DNA of 64,000 nucleotides from Axinella damicornis (Eukaryota; Porifera; Demospongiae; Axinellida; Axinellidae), in contig OZ007507.1 in assembly GCA_963931865.1 (NCBI GenBank), positions 9,314,689-9,378,688 on the forward strand. The letters are read 5' to 3'. Shown piece after piece: positions 1 through 11,100 of the stretch (the first letter of the stretch is position 1; the number at the start of each line of letters is the position of its first letter). Under the pieces are notes generated by a model. The model did no database searches, had not been told where the DNA came from, and was given only the letters and a program-made list of their open reading frames with translations. The translations under genes were made by a program, and so were the position numbers.

Positions 1-69
1 ACCATTGAGATGACTTGACCATTGAGATGACTTGACCATTGAGATGTGCATGACTTGACCATTGAGATG
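1..69. repeat. 17-bp tandem repeat at window edge
   Basis: About four copies of the unit accattgagatgacttg, the third interrupted by a few extra bases. It lies in the presumed intron downstream of the last visible exon of the minus-strand gene at 143-1391. Confidence 0.75.
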
Positions 70-142
70 GGGTGTGACAACATGAGGGTTGTGCCACGAT
101 CACAAACAGAAAATATATTTATACACAATCCTGTTTACTCAC

Positions 143-1391
143 TCTTCTTGGTACGTCCTTTCTTCTCTGATGGCTGATTCTCCTTTCCCTTCTTCGAGGC
201 TTGCTTTGTTGGTGGCTGATTCTCCTTTCCCTTCTTCGAGGCTTGCTTCTTTGTTGTGGTACTGCCTGCATAGATAGTACATGTACATGTAGTATCTGTA
301 TCACGTTACGTATAGGTAAACACAATATCAAGTAAGCTGCTACACAAGGATGGCTCACACCAAATGTAAAAACCCATACTCACCCTTCTTGGTACGTCGT
401 TTCTTTGCTGGTGGCTCGTTCTCCCTACCAGTCACATCAACTGCAGGTACAAGTTAAGAGGAGTACAGCATATCACTATATATACATGTACAACCTACAA
501 AACTACAGCATACGCATGTGCAGATGAGAAAATAGCCCTATAACAGCCATTAGGGGCAGTGTTTCTTTAGGGGGGGGGGGGGGAGGCGAAACCTTAGCGT
601 GGCGAGGTAAGGGGGGAGGCATGAATAGCTTTGCATACATAATACTTCTTAGGTATCATTCATGGGGGGGCAGTAAAGATTCAATGAGTTATCTGGATGT
701 TATAGGCTTAATACACTTGTAGAACATACCACATGCAGTGTCACTGTCGCCCAGGAATTTTCTCTCCTCGTTCTCCATCTCGTGCTTTGTTCCTGACATC
801 GAGATGGAATTCCAAAATGATATTTTTGTACAAAGTGGTTATTGGTCTGGCATGGTTAGAGCCAGGGGCAGTTCTGAATGCGCATACATGTTGATTGTTA
901 GGAGTGTGTAGCTGTATGTACCCATACCTGTAGCAACAATCTCAGCCTTTTCATTTGGATAGTCCTTCACGTGGCAAACGGTGCCTGGAACGCACTCATC
1001 CAACTGTGGAGTGGCTATCCGGGATGCAGCCACAACAGATGTACTCTCTTCATCAATCCAGTGGATGAGGAAGTACCTGCCTGTACAAAATGAAAGTTAA
1101 CTCAACCTCCAAGCACCAGAAACTACACACTACATGGCACAGTGTTAACACCTTGCTACTGGCAATGCTGACATACATGTATTTTATCTATGGTCTTACT
1201 ACAACACCCTACTACTGCTAGAAGCCCTCCAGTAGAGCAGCAGTTCATGTATAGCTAGCTATAGCCTGGACTTTAATAGTACTGGCAACTAGATAGCTAC
1301 CCGTACGCAAGTATTCCCGTTCCTAGCGCCTACGTCACTTACTGTTCTTCCCCTTGTGAAAATCCTGCATCTTCTTCCTCAAAGTTGCCAT
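143..1391 (-). CDS. 5' part of a minus-strand gene for a small basic (probably nuclear) protein, five exons
   Basis: Five exons chain on the minus strand with canonical splice sites and every junction in phase 1: 1343-1391 (start codon at 1391, MATLRKKMQDFHKGKN), 928-1080 (encodes RYFLIHWIDEE and VVAASRI), 730-792 (TKHEMENEERKF), 384-440 (basic, AKKRRTKK) and 143-265 (Lys-rich). The second exon is a compact hydrophobic/acidic block that looks like a small folded domain of the 'YxLIxWxDE...VVxxSxI' type often seen at the N terminus of invertebrate nuclear proteins, including BEN-domain proteins; that comparison is from memory and weak. Exons 4 and 5 carry clusters of basic residues that could be nuclear localisation signals. 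The last exon contains a 33-bp tandem duplication. The gene continues beyond base 1. The frame is open upstream of 1391, so the start is a choice, made because the first exon ends in a good donor (gtaagt). Function unknown. Confidence 0.6.
178..248 (-). repeat. 33-bp in-frame tandem duplication inside an exon
   Basis: Two nearly identical copies of a segment encoding QASKKGKENQP sit head to tail in the Lys-rich exon. The duplication preserves frame and doubles a basic motif. Confidence 0.8.
557..690. mobile_element. Short CAG-end MITE, G-rich, decayed right end
   Basis: Shares a long block (gaggcatgaatagctttgcatac and following bases) and the start CAGTGTTTCTTT with the intact copy at 50859-50996. 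The right terminus here has diverged. It lies in an intron of the minus-strand gene and contains a G-run. Confidence 0.6.
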
Positions 1392-2363
1392 CGTCTTCGC
1401 TCGCTTTCTGAAACTGCAACGTACTTGTCCAACACACAGCGTAGTTTTTAACACCACGAGGACGACTACGACGAGTACAAGGTTCACCGGATATTGTTGC
1501 GCGCGCTTCAATACTGGCCGGCGCACTACGTAATTATTAGTGCAGAGCGCGAGCGCACCCGGCCCGGCGAACTTACCAGCGAAATAAACGCAGTTACTAG
1601 TGAAGCAAACGGAGCGCTGAGCGTAATACGTCATGCTACGTTTTCGCCAACGTAATGATGCCAAGTATTTATTGTAAGGTACTGTATTAGGATTTCTCCA
1701 TGTGTCTCCATTAGTGAGAGACACATTGCCATTGCTTTTCGCCAGAGACACTATCAGTTATTGGTACAGCTGGGTAATGAGCTTGTGTAGACATGGTGAG
1801 GGAGGTGAGAGCATGTGAGACATGTAGAAAGAGAACTGTTGTGCACCACACTTACGTGAAGCGCCATGACGGAGGCAGGAGTTCACCACAGAGAGCTGCC
1901 AGACAAATACCAGTAGCTTAAGGTGGCAGGCAAGCAATGCCCGGCTTGCGGTGTATCGATAGGAGCAACACGCACGGTCGGGATCATGGGAGATGCCAGA
2001 TGAGCTGCCAAGGTGGAACCAGTAGCTGACACAACCAAGTGGTGGATGGTGGAGGGGGAGCCTTCGATCGGCAACAGATGAGATGGCTGCGGGTGGGGGG
2101 AGGCTGCCCAGGTTGAAGACTACAGGAGCAAGAGACATAAGTAGTCAAAGTCAAAGGGTTGGTCTGGGTGCAGAGCGTGAGGAAGTGTTGGAAAATACAA
2201 GGGGGAAGCGAGAGAAATACATGCGTGTGGATGGCCTATACACTACTCGGTTGTGAAGGCCCATGGAAATGGTAATGGAAATGGCATCGTATAACCCCAG
2301 GGGGGAACGTTACAAGAATGGAAAGAGCTTATACATTGAAACTATTAAAATGTCCTCAAAAAT
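1392..2363. other. Intergenic/promoter-side region, no gene recognised
   Basis: Lies 5' of the minus-strand gene and 3' of the ORF at 2364-3080. Minus-strand open frames occur here (for example 1758-2138) but lack recognisable domains, splice context or biased composition. The 5' end of the large plus-strand gene could lie here or in 3081-3598, but no first exon was identified. Confidence 0.4.
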
Positions 2364-3080
2364 CTAAACGGTGTTCGCTAGGGAAGTAATCATCTCTTGC
2401 GTCTGCTCTCTGTGAACACATTGGCAGTCCTCTCCAAAACAGTGGTGGCACAGGGTCTTCACCAGGCGCTTCATCTGTTGTATGCAGCAGGGTCCCTCAT
2501 CCAGAGCAGCATCCCACAACCCTTCCCATTCCACCATCCGAGCTATGTCTGCCACTCCTGAAGCTCTGTCCTCACATCTTTCCAGCCTCAGTTCCTGATC
2601 TGTCTTCATAATTTCCTTCTTCAGCTCGCGATTCAGAGGACCTCCTCCCTTCTCAGCCTGCAGGATCATATCCGTGAACCGAGTGCCAAACACCTCCTCC
2701 AGCTCTCTGCATTCACGCACCAGAGTCACTGATTCGGTGTCATCCGCCAATGACCTTAACATCCTCGAGCCCAGGTTACTCCCTTCCCCCAACACCAACT
2801 GGTGACCCACCCCTACGCTGTGCTGCGCACCACCAGAGGAAGACATCACCTCGTTCCTTACCAGTGCGAGCAGCGCGTTGAGAGCGTCCGGGAGAGCCTG
2901 GCTCTGCTGGGCGGTGTTTGCTGACTGGTTGCCGCCGGTTGCCAGATGGGTGCCCCATCTGCGATGGCCCCTGGCTGAAGCCGGAAATGGTTGAGCTGCT
3001 GCCTGAGTGGCCCCTCCCGATGACCTCTGGGTTGGACCCTGAGTTGGGCGTCCTCGTCCTCTGCCTCTTCTCGGTGGCAT
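2364..3080 (-). CDS. Single-exon ORF, 238 aa, unknown; possible mobile-element gag-like protein
   Basis: An uninterrupted frame from ATG at 3080 to the stop at 2364. Residues 1-20 are an Arg/Gly-rich tail (MPPRRGRGRGRP), residues 20-75 are Gln/Ala/Ser-rich and probably disordered, residues 95-190 look alpha-helical and charged, and residues 195-230 hold a cluster of Cys and His (CC...C-H-H-C...C-C-H) that might bind zinc. I do not recognise the family. The lack of introns in this intron-rich locus, and the RG-rich start plus C-terminal Cys/His cluster, would fit a capsid-like protein of a transposable element, but no reverse transcriptase, transposase or terminal repeats were found next to it. 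A host single-exon gene is the alternative. Confidence 0.5.
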   Translation of the reverse strand: MPPRRGRGRGRPTQGPTQRSSGGATQAAAQPFPASARGHRRWGTHLATGGNQSANTAQQSQALPDALNALLALVRNEVMSSSGGAQHSVGVGHQLVLGEGSNLGSRMLRSLADDTESVTLVRECRELEEVFGTRFTDMILQAEKGGGPLNRELKKEIMKTDQELRLERCEDRASGVADIARMVEWEGLWDAALDEGPCCIQQMKRLVKTLCHHCFGEDCQCVHREQTQEMITSLANTV

Positions 3081-3598
3081 AGTGGGGAGTACAAATCTTA
3101 GTAGATAGATTCTATAGACAGAAAGGATAGTTTTTAGGATATATCATCCCCCTATGGTGTGTATCTATCCCGAAAACTTTGGAGAGTGCCCATGGCTATT
3201 AATTATCCTCATAGTTCAACTTGGCAGGAAGGGCCAATAAAGCTAGCTTTAAATATAGTTAACAAGCGAAGGGTGGCCACTCCCCCGGGGTCAAATTCAG
3301 ATCCTAATCAAGCTCGCAGATCAGCTAAGACGCATGCACACAGCCTCTGGCTGAGTGCGCCACGTGTGCAATTCGGCAGCTGTGAAGCCTCCTATCTGTC
3401 TACTAAGATATCTGTCTCTTATGCATGCGGATACCATATTAGCCCAGCATACTGATAATGAGGACCCAAAACGTGCTGTGTGGGGATATATATTTTAAGA
3501 CCCCAAAGAGTTTGAACCAGCAGCTTCCACTTGGCACTTTTTTTGTTTGCTGTTGTTCAACCGAGTAGTCATTGTGATGTTTTCTTTTTGCTGAATAG

Positions 3599-4191
3599 AA
3601 ATGCCAAAATCTAAAGCTCACTCCTGAACTGATAGAAGAACTGGAAAGGGGTACCAGTCTTGGTGTGTCATTGCAGCTTCCTCCAGAACTAGCATTTCAT
3701 CCTGAGTGGCTGGGTGACTCTTTCATATCCAGGGACAATGTGCAACTGCTTTCACACCTCAGGTACATGTGTACTTGTCATCGTTCCTATGCATGTCGTT
3801 GCATTATTACTGCCATTGGGTGGCACCGCAAGCCAGGTGGAATTACTACACAAAAGTGCATGCAGTACTTCACCATATTGCCCTCACATACTTGTAATGA
3901 TAGAATAATTATACTTCGCAGCATAAAAACCGACTGCACAATTAATTGACAGCAAAGCATTGTAAATGGGAAGAAGCTACCATGTTTTAACAGGCACAAA
4001 ATTTAATGGTACGTAGGACTATATTGCAGACTGGTCAGATGATGAAGGCCCAAACAACTTGGCCTGATAGTTGAAACTTGCTGAAGCATCGTCAACAACT
4101 TTTCTCATTGTGCCAATTTTGTGCGTGGTTGCAAAGCCGGAAGTAACCAATCAGTACTGCCCTTTCCAGAGCCGTACCTAGCATACAGGCA

Positions 4192-4235
<44 letters not shown>

Positions 4236-5117
4236 AGAGAACTTGACTTCCTTGCATTCACTTACTGACTTACTGCTGCTCTGATACTACAGCTATGCTG
4301 ACTGCAAGTACCGACTAAGCAGTGGCTTGACTGTTCGCGGGCTGAAAGCCTGAAGGCAGACATAGTTAGTCTAGGTTTACGCTTGCTACACAAATTTAAT
4401 TTTGCATCAATTATTTTTGTTTCTGTAGCTATATACATATAACAGCAATAATGCAGTGTTCAATCGACTGCACTGTCCATGCGCCACATGGTTGTAGCTA
4501 ATCAGTCAACGATGAAAAGAAGGAAGCTAACAGCCCCACACATCGATACTTACTGGTTATTTGGTCAATCTTCTTTGCGTCTGGGAACGTGTCCAGAATG
4601 CGTAGAGATACTACGAGAGCGCTTCCTGATCGCTAAAAGAACACATAAAAAAAAATTCCGCGCTTCGCGCAGACTGATCACCACTTCACAGCTCTGCGCA
4701 CTGCCTTCGGCAATGCGCTGTGCAATTTCCCCCCCCCCCCCCCCCCCCCAGATAAAAAGTTATGTACGGCCCTGCTTTCGGTAACACCTTGATGATCGGA
4801 AATACAGGGAAAACGTTACAGGGAATTATCACAATCCTGTTGCAGAAATACTAAAAATGATAAACGAACAGCCAACTGGCAGCAAAGTTTGAATTTGCAA
4901 TGCCTGCCTGTAGCTAGGATGCTATGATAGGAAACTTTGTTCTGCATACAGGGAGTTCGTGAAAGCTATGGATGTTCATTTTTACCTGGAATTGGAGTTC
5001 TGCAATAACTTCCTCATACTCATGAGAGGCACTTACTCCTGGTGCTTAGAGTATCCCACATCCCAGAGCCTACAGCGTGTGTGTCGTGATGGTACTCACC
5101 TGTGTGCTGTCAGGGAG
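3599..5117 (+). CDS. RNF213-like, first identified exons (N-terminal arm)
   Basis: Exons 3599-3762 (reading KLTPELIEELERGTSLG) and 4952-5117 (reading EFVKAMDVHFYLELEF). The first is preceded by a tag acceptor and an in-frame stop just upstream of the splice site, so it is internal and not the start exon. It ends in phase 2, which matches the G at 4952. The second ends in phase 0 before gtaagg. Both are helical, soluble sequence of the N-terminal arm. A hAT-like MITE (4167-4774) sits in the intron between them. No upstream coding exon was found between 1392 and 3598. Confidence 0.65.
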
Positions 5118-8100
5118 GTAAGGTTTGTCACAGCACATACGTACTTGTAGGGCAACCCAGTATTATTGGTATGGTGTTGCATTGTAAGATTTACCATTTA
5201 TGTGGCTAAAAATATGACACGGGTGATCCACACAAGGGTGTTGTGGTTCTTCCGTGATACATATGCAGGAAGTACAAAAGGTATTATTTGCTCAAAAAGG
5301 TATTTATATGTACATGGACAACTGGGTTGGGGAATCAGCAGACCAGTAACATGCTGGACCAAGTTGCTGGGTGAGGGAACTGTGGTAATACGCAAGTCGT
5401 AATAGCAATAGCAAGTCTCAACTGAGCTCAACACAAAGGGTACAGCAACAATGCGCGGGCCTCTACATATAAATACATATAGCTAGTATAGAGTCACTAC
5501 GTCAGAGTCAGTACTACTCTATGAATAGTCTCATACCACATCTCCCCCTTAGGCCAGTTTCTCAGGGGGACAGATCGGAGTTCCTGTTTGAGATCTGGTC
5601 ATAATCTTCCTTGGAGGTTCAGGTTGTTCGTTCGTTCGTGGTGGTACAGTTCCAGGAGAGGGATCAGGTACTGTGGTCAAATGGTGGCGGTTCCGTCGCA
5701 GTTGTCCAGAGGGAGTATCAACGTTATACGACCTTAGGGCATCAGCTGAAGACACAATTCTTCCTTCGACAGGTTCACCCTGGGAAGTAACCCAGACAGC
5801 GGTGTCATCCGACAACATGGGAAGTTCATTCACACGATGGCGCTTGTCAAAGTCACGTTTCTGCTTTCGCTTGTAATCATCATTCTCTTTCCGGAACTTC
5901 TGCAAATAAGACCACTTGGGGATCAAACACTCATCAGTCAGGGGGAGTGTAGTCCTGATTCGTCTCCCCATCAGAAGCTCAGCTGGGCTGAGGTTGCACC
6001 AAGGTAAGGGGGTTGCACGATAGCTCATTAGAGCCATGTAGTGATCAGTCGACTTTGCCAGCAGTTTCTTCACTGTTTGGACAGTTCGTTCTGCCTGGCC
6101 GTTGCTCTGTGACTGCTTGTGAGGAGTTGAAACCCATATAACTCGGCAAATGTGGCGGAAGCGAACTGGGGACCATTATCGCTCCTCACAACTTCTGGAA
6201 TCCCATAGCGAGAAAAGATGGACTTCAATGCTGTGATGACCGCAGCAGAAGTGGTGGTGGTCAATTTGATCACTTCCGGGTAGCGTGAAAAGTAGTCCAT
6301 GGTCACGAGATAGTGTTCACCTTTCAACTCGCAAAGGTCAGAACCAATCACCTGCCAGGGATAGTCAGGTAAGGGCGTTGGAATCAGCGGTTCCTTCCGT
6401 TGACTGCCTGCTCTGGCACATACTGAACACTGCTCCACCTTTTGCAGAATATGTCCTGCAAATCCTGGCCACCAAACAGACTGCTTGACTCGTGAACGGC
6501 AGCGATCAATTCCTTGATGGCCTTTGTGGACTCTCTCCAGGGTCTCTTTCCGTAGGACCACTGGAACAACGATGCGGTGCTCATACAATAGCAGGTCCTT
6601 GTGCATTGACAGTGAGCTTCTAGCTTTCCAGTATGGCAAAATATCTGGCTCCACAAATCGTTTCTCAGGCCAGCCATTCCGGCAATACTCTTGGACCCGA
6701 GCACATTCTGAGTCCTCTGCTTGGCTCTTGCAGTACATTTGTAGCCGCTGGGCACTGGCTGGCAGAGTGGAGACTACTGCATCCATAAACACTTCCACCT
6801 CTTCCTCAGACTGAAGTGCATTGACATCCGCATCAGCGGTTGGGGCTCGAGAGAGTGCGTCTGCAGTGTACAGCAGTTTTCCAGGCACATGCTCAATGGT
6901 GTAGTTGAACCTGGCGAGCCTGAGACGAAATCTGAGGACCCGAGGAGGCAGCTTGTCCAGCTGTTTCGTGCTGAGTATGGGGATCAGTGGCTTGTGGTCG
7001 GACTCAATGTGGAAGCTGCGGCCCAGGATGTAATCTGAAAATTTCTCGCACGCCCAGGTGACAGCCAGCGCTTCTTTTTCAATCTGGGCGTATCGTCTCT
7101 CGGTTTCAGACATTGACCGGGACGCGTATGCCACTGGTCTCCAAGCATCTTGGTTCAACTGCAGCAGGACTGCTCCCAGCCCAAATGAGGAGGCATCAGC
7201 CGAGATCTTGGTGTTGGCTTGGGGATCGTAGAAGGTCAGCACCGTGGGTTGAGTAAGTTCTGCCTTGACTTCAGCAAAGGCTCTCTCTTGGTCAGGGCCC
7301 CATACCCATGACCGCTTGGTGCTGAGGAGTTCACGGAGTGGCTGGCTGATTTCAGCTAGGCGGTGGGAGAATTTGCGTAGCTGGTTGGCCATACCCATGA
7401 GCCTGCGTAGTTCCGTGATGTTGTGAGGGGGCTCCATCTTGAGGATTGCAGAAGTCTTTTCAGGGTCTGCCTGAATGCCCCTTGCATCAATGAGGTGTCC
7501 AAGGATTTCACCATTGTCTGGCGGAACTTGCACTTGGCTGGGTTCAACGTGACCCCTGCTGCCTGTAGCCGCTCTAGTGCCGCAGTCAATCGAGCGTCGT
7601 GCTCAGCTTTGTTTGCCCCAACTATGAGGACATCGTCCATCTGGCAGACCACTCTGTCTAACCCTGCCAGGATCTTGTTCATTCTCTTTTGGAAGAGCTC
7701 CGGTGCACTGGATATGCCAAATGGCAGTTTGTTGAAGTGATACCGCCCATACGGTGTTATGAAGGTTGTGAGTGGGTGGGATTCCTTGGCGAGGGGGATC
7801 TGCCAGAAGCCGCTGTTTGCATCTAGCTTGCTGAACAGAGTTGCTCCTGCCAGTTGGGCAATGGTGTCATCGACTTTGGGAATCGGGTGGACCTCACGGA
7901 GTACACTTTCATTAAGTGCCTTCAAATCCACACAGATCCTGACATCTCCCGACTTTTTGGGGACAACCACCATCCCAGCGCACCAGGGGGTGGGGTCATC
8001 GACCTTTGAGATTACCCCTGCGGCCTCCATTCGGTTAAGTTCTTCTTGGACTTTGCCGCGGAGGGGGATGGGCACATTCCTTGGTGTGTAGAGGGAGTGC

Positions 8101-11100
8101 GGCCTTGCATCATCCTTCAGTCGTATGGTGTATTCCTCCCCTAGGGTTCCCAAGCCCTGGAACATGTCTTGGAATTGGCTGGGAATGGCTGGTTCCTCAG
8201 CACACGTGGCATCGACTCGGCGGAGAAGCTGGAGTGAGGTAATGGCTGGTAGCCCTAGCAGGTTGGTCTTCAGCCCACGGACAACATAGATGGTTTGCTC
8301 TGAGGACAGCTGTTGATGTGTCAGTGTTCCCATGAACTGCCCTAGCACCTTCAGTGAGTGGGAAGTTGGCCGGCCCGTACAGGGCTTTCGAGGGTGTCTG
8401 CATTGTCACCTTCCCCAGTGTTTGGTAGGTCTCTTCAGAGATTGCTGAGACCTCAGCCCCACTGTCCAGCTTGAAAGGCACTTCTCTGTCCCCTAGCTGG
8501 AGAGAGATGGTCCAGGAAGACTCATGACACTGGGCGCTAAAATGGCCTTTTCTGTTGCACTTGTGGCATGCAGGTGGCGTTTCTTGCTGGACATTTGTCT
8601 GCAGTATGACGATCACGACCGCAGCGTTTACATTGCGGTTTTCCTGCCGTTGCGTTAGGCCTTCCGGTTTGCCTCAGGAGTGGCTTCGCTTCTCCCGGCC
8701 TCTTCGGCGGAGGTCTGCGACCTTTGATCTCGTCCAGGACAATGGGGTCTTTCTTGCTCCCTTCGCCCTTCAGCAGTAGGTGTTGTTCCCTCACAGCTTC
8801 TTTTTGCCTCACGGTTTTTTCAAGCGTGAGGTCTGGGTCCATCTGGAGACTTTCGGATAGTGTCGAGTCTCGAATACCGACGACGATTCGATCCCGCGGC
8901 ATCTGCTCTTTGAGGGTGCCGTATTCACAGAATTCTGTGAGACTGTACAATGCGGTAATGTATTGTTCGGCCGTCTCTCCAGCGAGCTGATTTCTCCGGT
9001 TGAATTTCGCCCGCTCAAAGATGGTGTTCTTCCGCACTTTGAAGAACTCATCGAACTTCGCCATGACGGAGTCGTACACCTTTCTGTTTGCCTCGCTGAT
9101 GGTAGTCGAAGTCAGCACATCGTCCGCTTCTTCCCCCAGACAGTAGAGAAGGGTGCTCACTTGACAGGTGTCGTCTTCTGTGGAGAGCCCCGAGGCGCTG
9201 CGGAACTGTTCAAATCTCCGCTTCCAGCGAGTCCACTCGTCGGGGTTTCGGAAATTAAACAGATCAGGAGGCTGTAGACGAAGGTTGGCCATACCGCTGC
9301 CACCATGTGGTAATACGCAAGTTGTAATAGCAATAGCAAGTCTCAACTGAGCTCAACACAAAGGGTACAGCAACAATGCGCGGGCCTCTACATATAAATA
9401 CATATAGCTAGTATAGAGTCACTACGTCAGAGTCAGTACTACTCTATGAATAGTCTCATACCACAGGAACACACTTCAATTGTGTGCACTCTGCTGATAC
9501 TGGAAGATGATGGATGAAACACCAGGTCAATTTGCGTATATACCGATGACCACTGAAGCATGAGAAGTATGTTGCCACTGTACGAAGCCTGCCATGATGT
9601 TGATCTTGGCCCCTGCTACACCGTTGGTGAATTATTCGTGGATAGCATCATGGAATCCAAATTTCAGCATTCTCTTCCTTTGCATTTTTGTGGTGGATAT
9701 GAGCATGGATACAGGCTTACATCAAGCAGACAATACAATTGTTGTACACCTTTTTTTTTCCGGTTGCAACTCCCAAAAAGGCCAATACTAGAGTACTTTT
9801 GTATAGCTAGTACCTGTCGCAGTCTGTCCAACCTCTAGTAAACCTAAACAGGTTTCACGAGTCTTGAAATCGTGAAACCTGTTTAGGGATGATAGACACC
9901 CTACACAGAGGCAGAGATCTCAATCGCATATGGTTACCATGGAAGCTAACAGAACATGACAATTTTGTGTTATGTTGATTCATGCATTATAGCAGTGGTA
10001 CTTATGCATATTTTGGTGGAAATCAAGCCTGGAAGTAGCCCCATCAGTTGACGGTAAGGCTGGCAACGAGTACTTGCCATGCTCCATAGCCCTTGGTAGA
10101 ACAAACAGGTTGTAGGATGTAAGCTGTGTTGTGCCATTACTAAGAACAGCCAAACGTTTGATGCGAGTTGTGGGGAAATCCCAATGGAACGCTCCAGCAA
10201 CTTCACTCGATTTCCAGTTGCGCATACGTAAAGTACTGATCTGCAACACTTAGTTATGGCGATAAATAGGGTGTATACAGGCACTGTCGGAGTTGAGATG
10301 TCCATAATTTACGTGTTGCCCTATCACGAAAGGAACCACCTTCATGGACTTGATTGAATGGTCTTGATAGTGAATTCTGTATCAATACATCAAGATTTTA
10401 ATCTTGTGTGTGTGTGTATGTGTCTGTCTGTGTGTGTGATGGAAGTGGGCGGGTTTCGGGGTGGGACTGGCTATAGTGACGCACAACCTTTGTACTTTAC
10501 TACTACTGCCAAACCTTGAACTCTGTACGAAGATTGCGTGAGAAATGATGGGCAATTGCAAGGAAAACTGAGGCTGCAAGCGGACACAATCCGGGAGCAG
10601 CAGGTGAACCTATGTGATTTGAGGGCAGCAGCTGAAGTGGACACGATCAGGGCCGAGCAGCAGCTGTAGAGGACGTGATGATACAATCAGGGAGCACAAG
10701 CAGCAGACTGAGCTAGGCGGACACAATCGGGGAGCACCAGCTGAGGCAGACGCGATCGGGGAGCACCAGCTGAGGCGGACGCGATCAGGGTGCAACAACT
10801 GCATGAAGCCACACAATAGGGTAGCAGCTGCAACGGGCACCAGACTGCTAATATAGGCGAACAAAGGGAAAGTAGCTGAGCATGCAAAATGAGCAAAGCT
10901 ACTTGTATCTGTTAATCATAACTATGTCTAAATTATTGTGCTGTACTGTCTTGCCACACTCAAGGGACTTGCCTATTTGGACCTTGTACGTGATGTGATA
11001 ATGAAGAAGTGGGAAGTAAAGCAAGAACTGCAGGAACACTTTCAGAGGTGGCTCTCCATCCTAGTTCGGCTTGTTGACATTACTAGTGAGGATGCAGAGG

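Larger units (their letters stand above)
5376..9470 (-). mobile_element. Ty3/Gypsy LTR retrotransposon, antisense in a host intron
   Basis: 160-bp LTRs (5381-5540 and 9306-9465) begin TG and end CA and differ at a single base. They are flanked by the 5-bp target duplication ggaac (5376-5380 and 9466-9470). The element reads on the minus strand in the order gag, protease, reverse transcriptase, RNase H, integrase, which is the Ty3/Gypsy order. The reading frame is broken at several points (see the coding entries), so this copy is unlikely to make a full Pol. It lies in the intron between exons 4952-5117 and 10965-11171 of the RNF213-like gene, opposite to that gene's transcription. Confidence 0.95.

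Noticed and set aside
1335..1751. 138-codon minus-strand frame
   Set aside because: Only the last 16 codons behave as a coding exon (donor gtaagt inside). The rest is upstream open frame without recognisable sequence.
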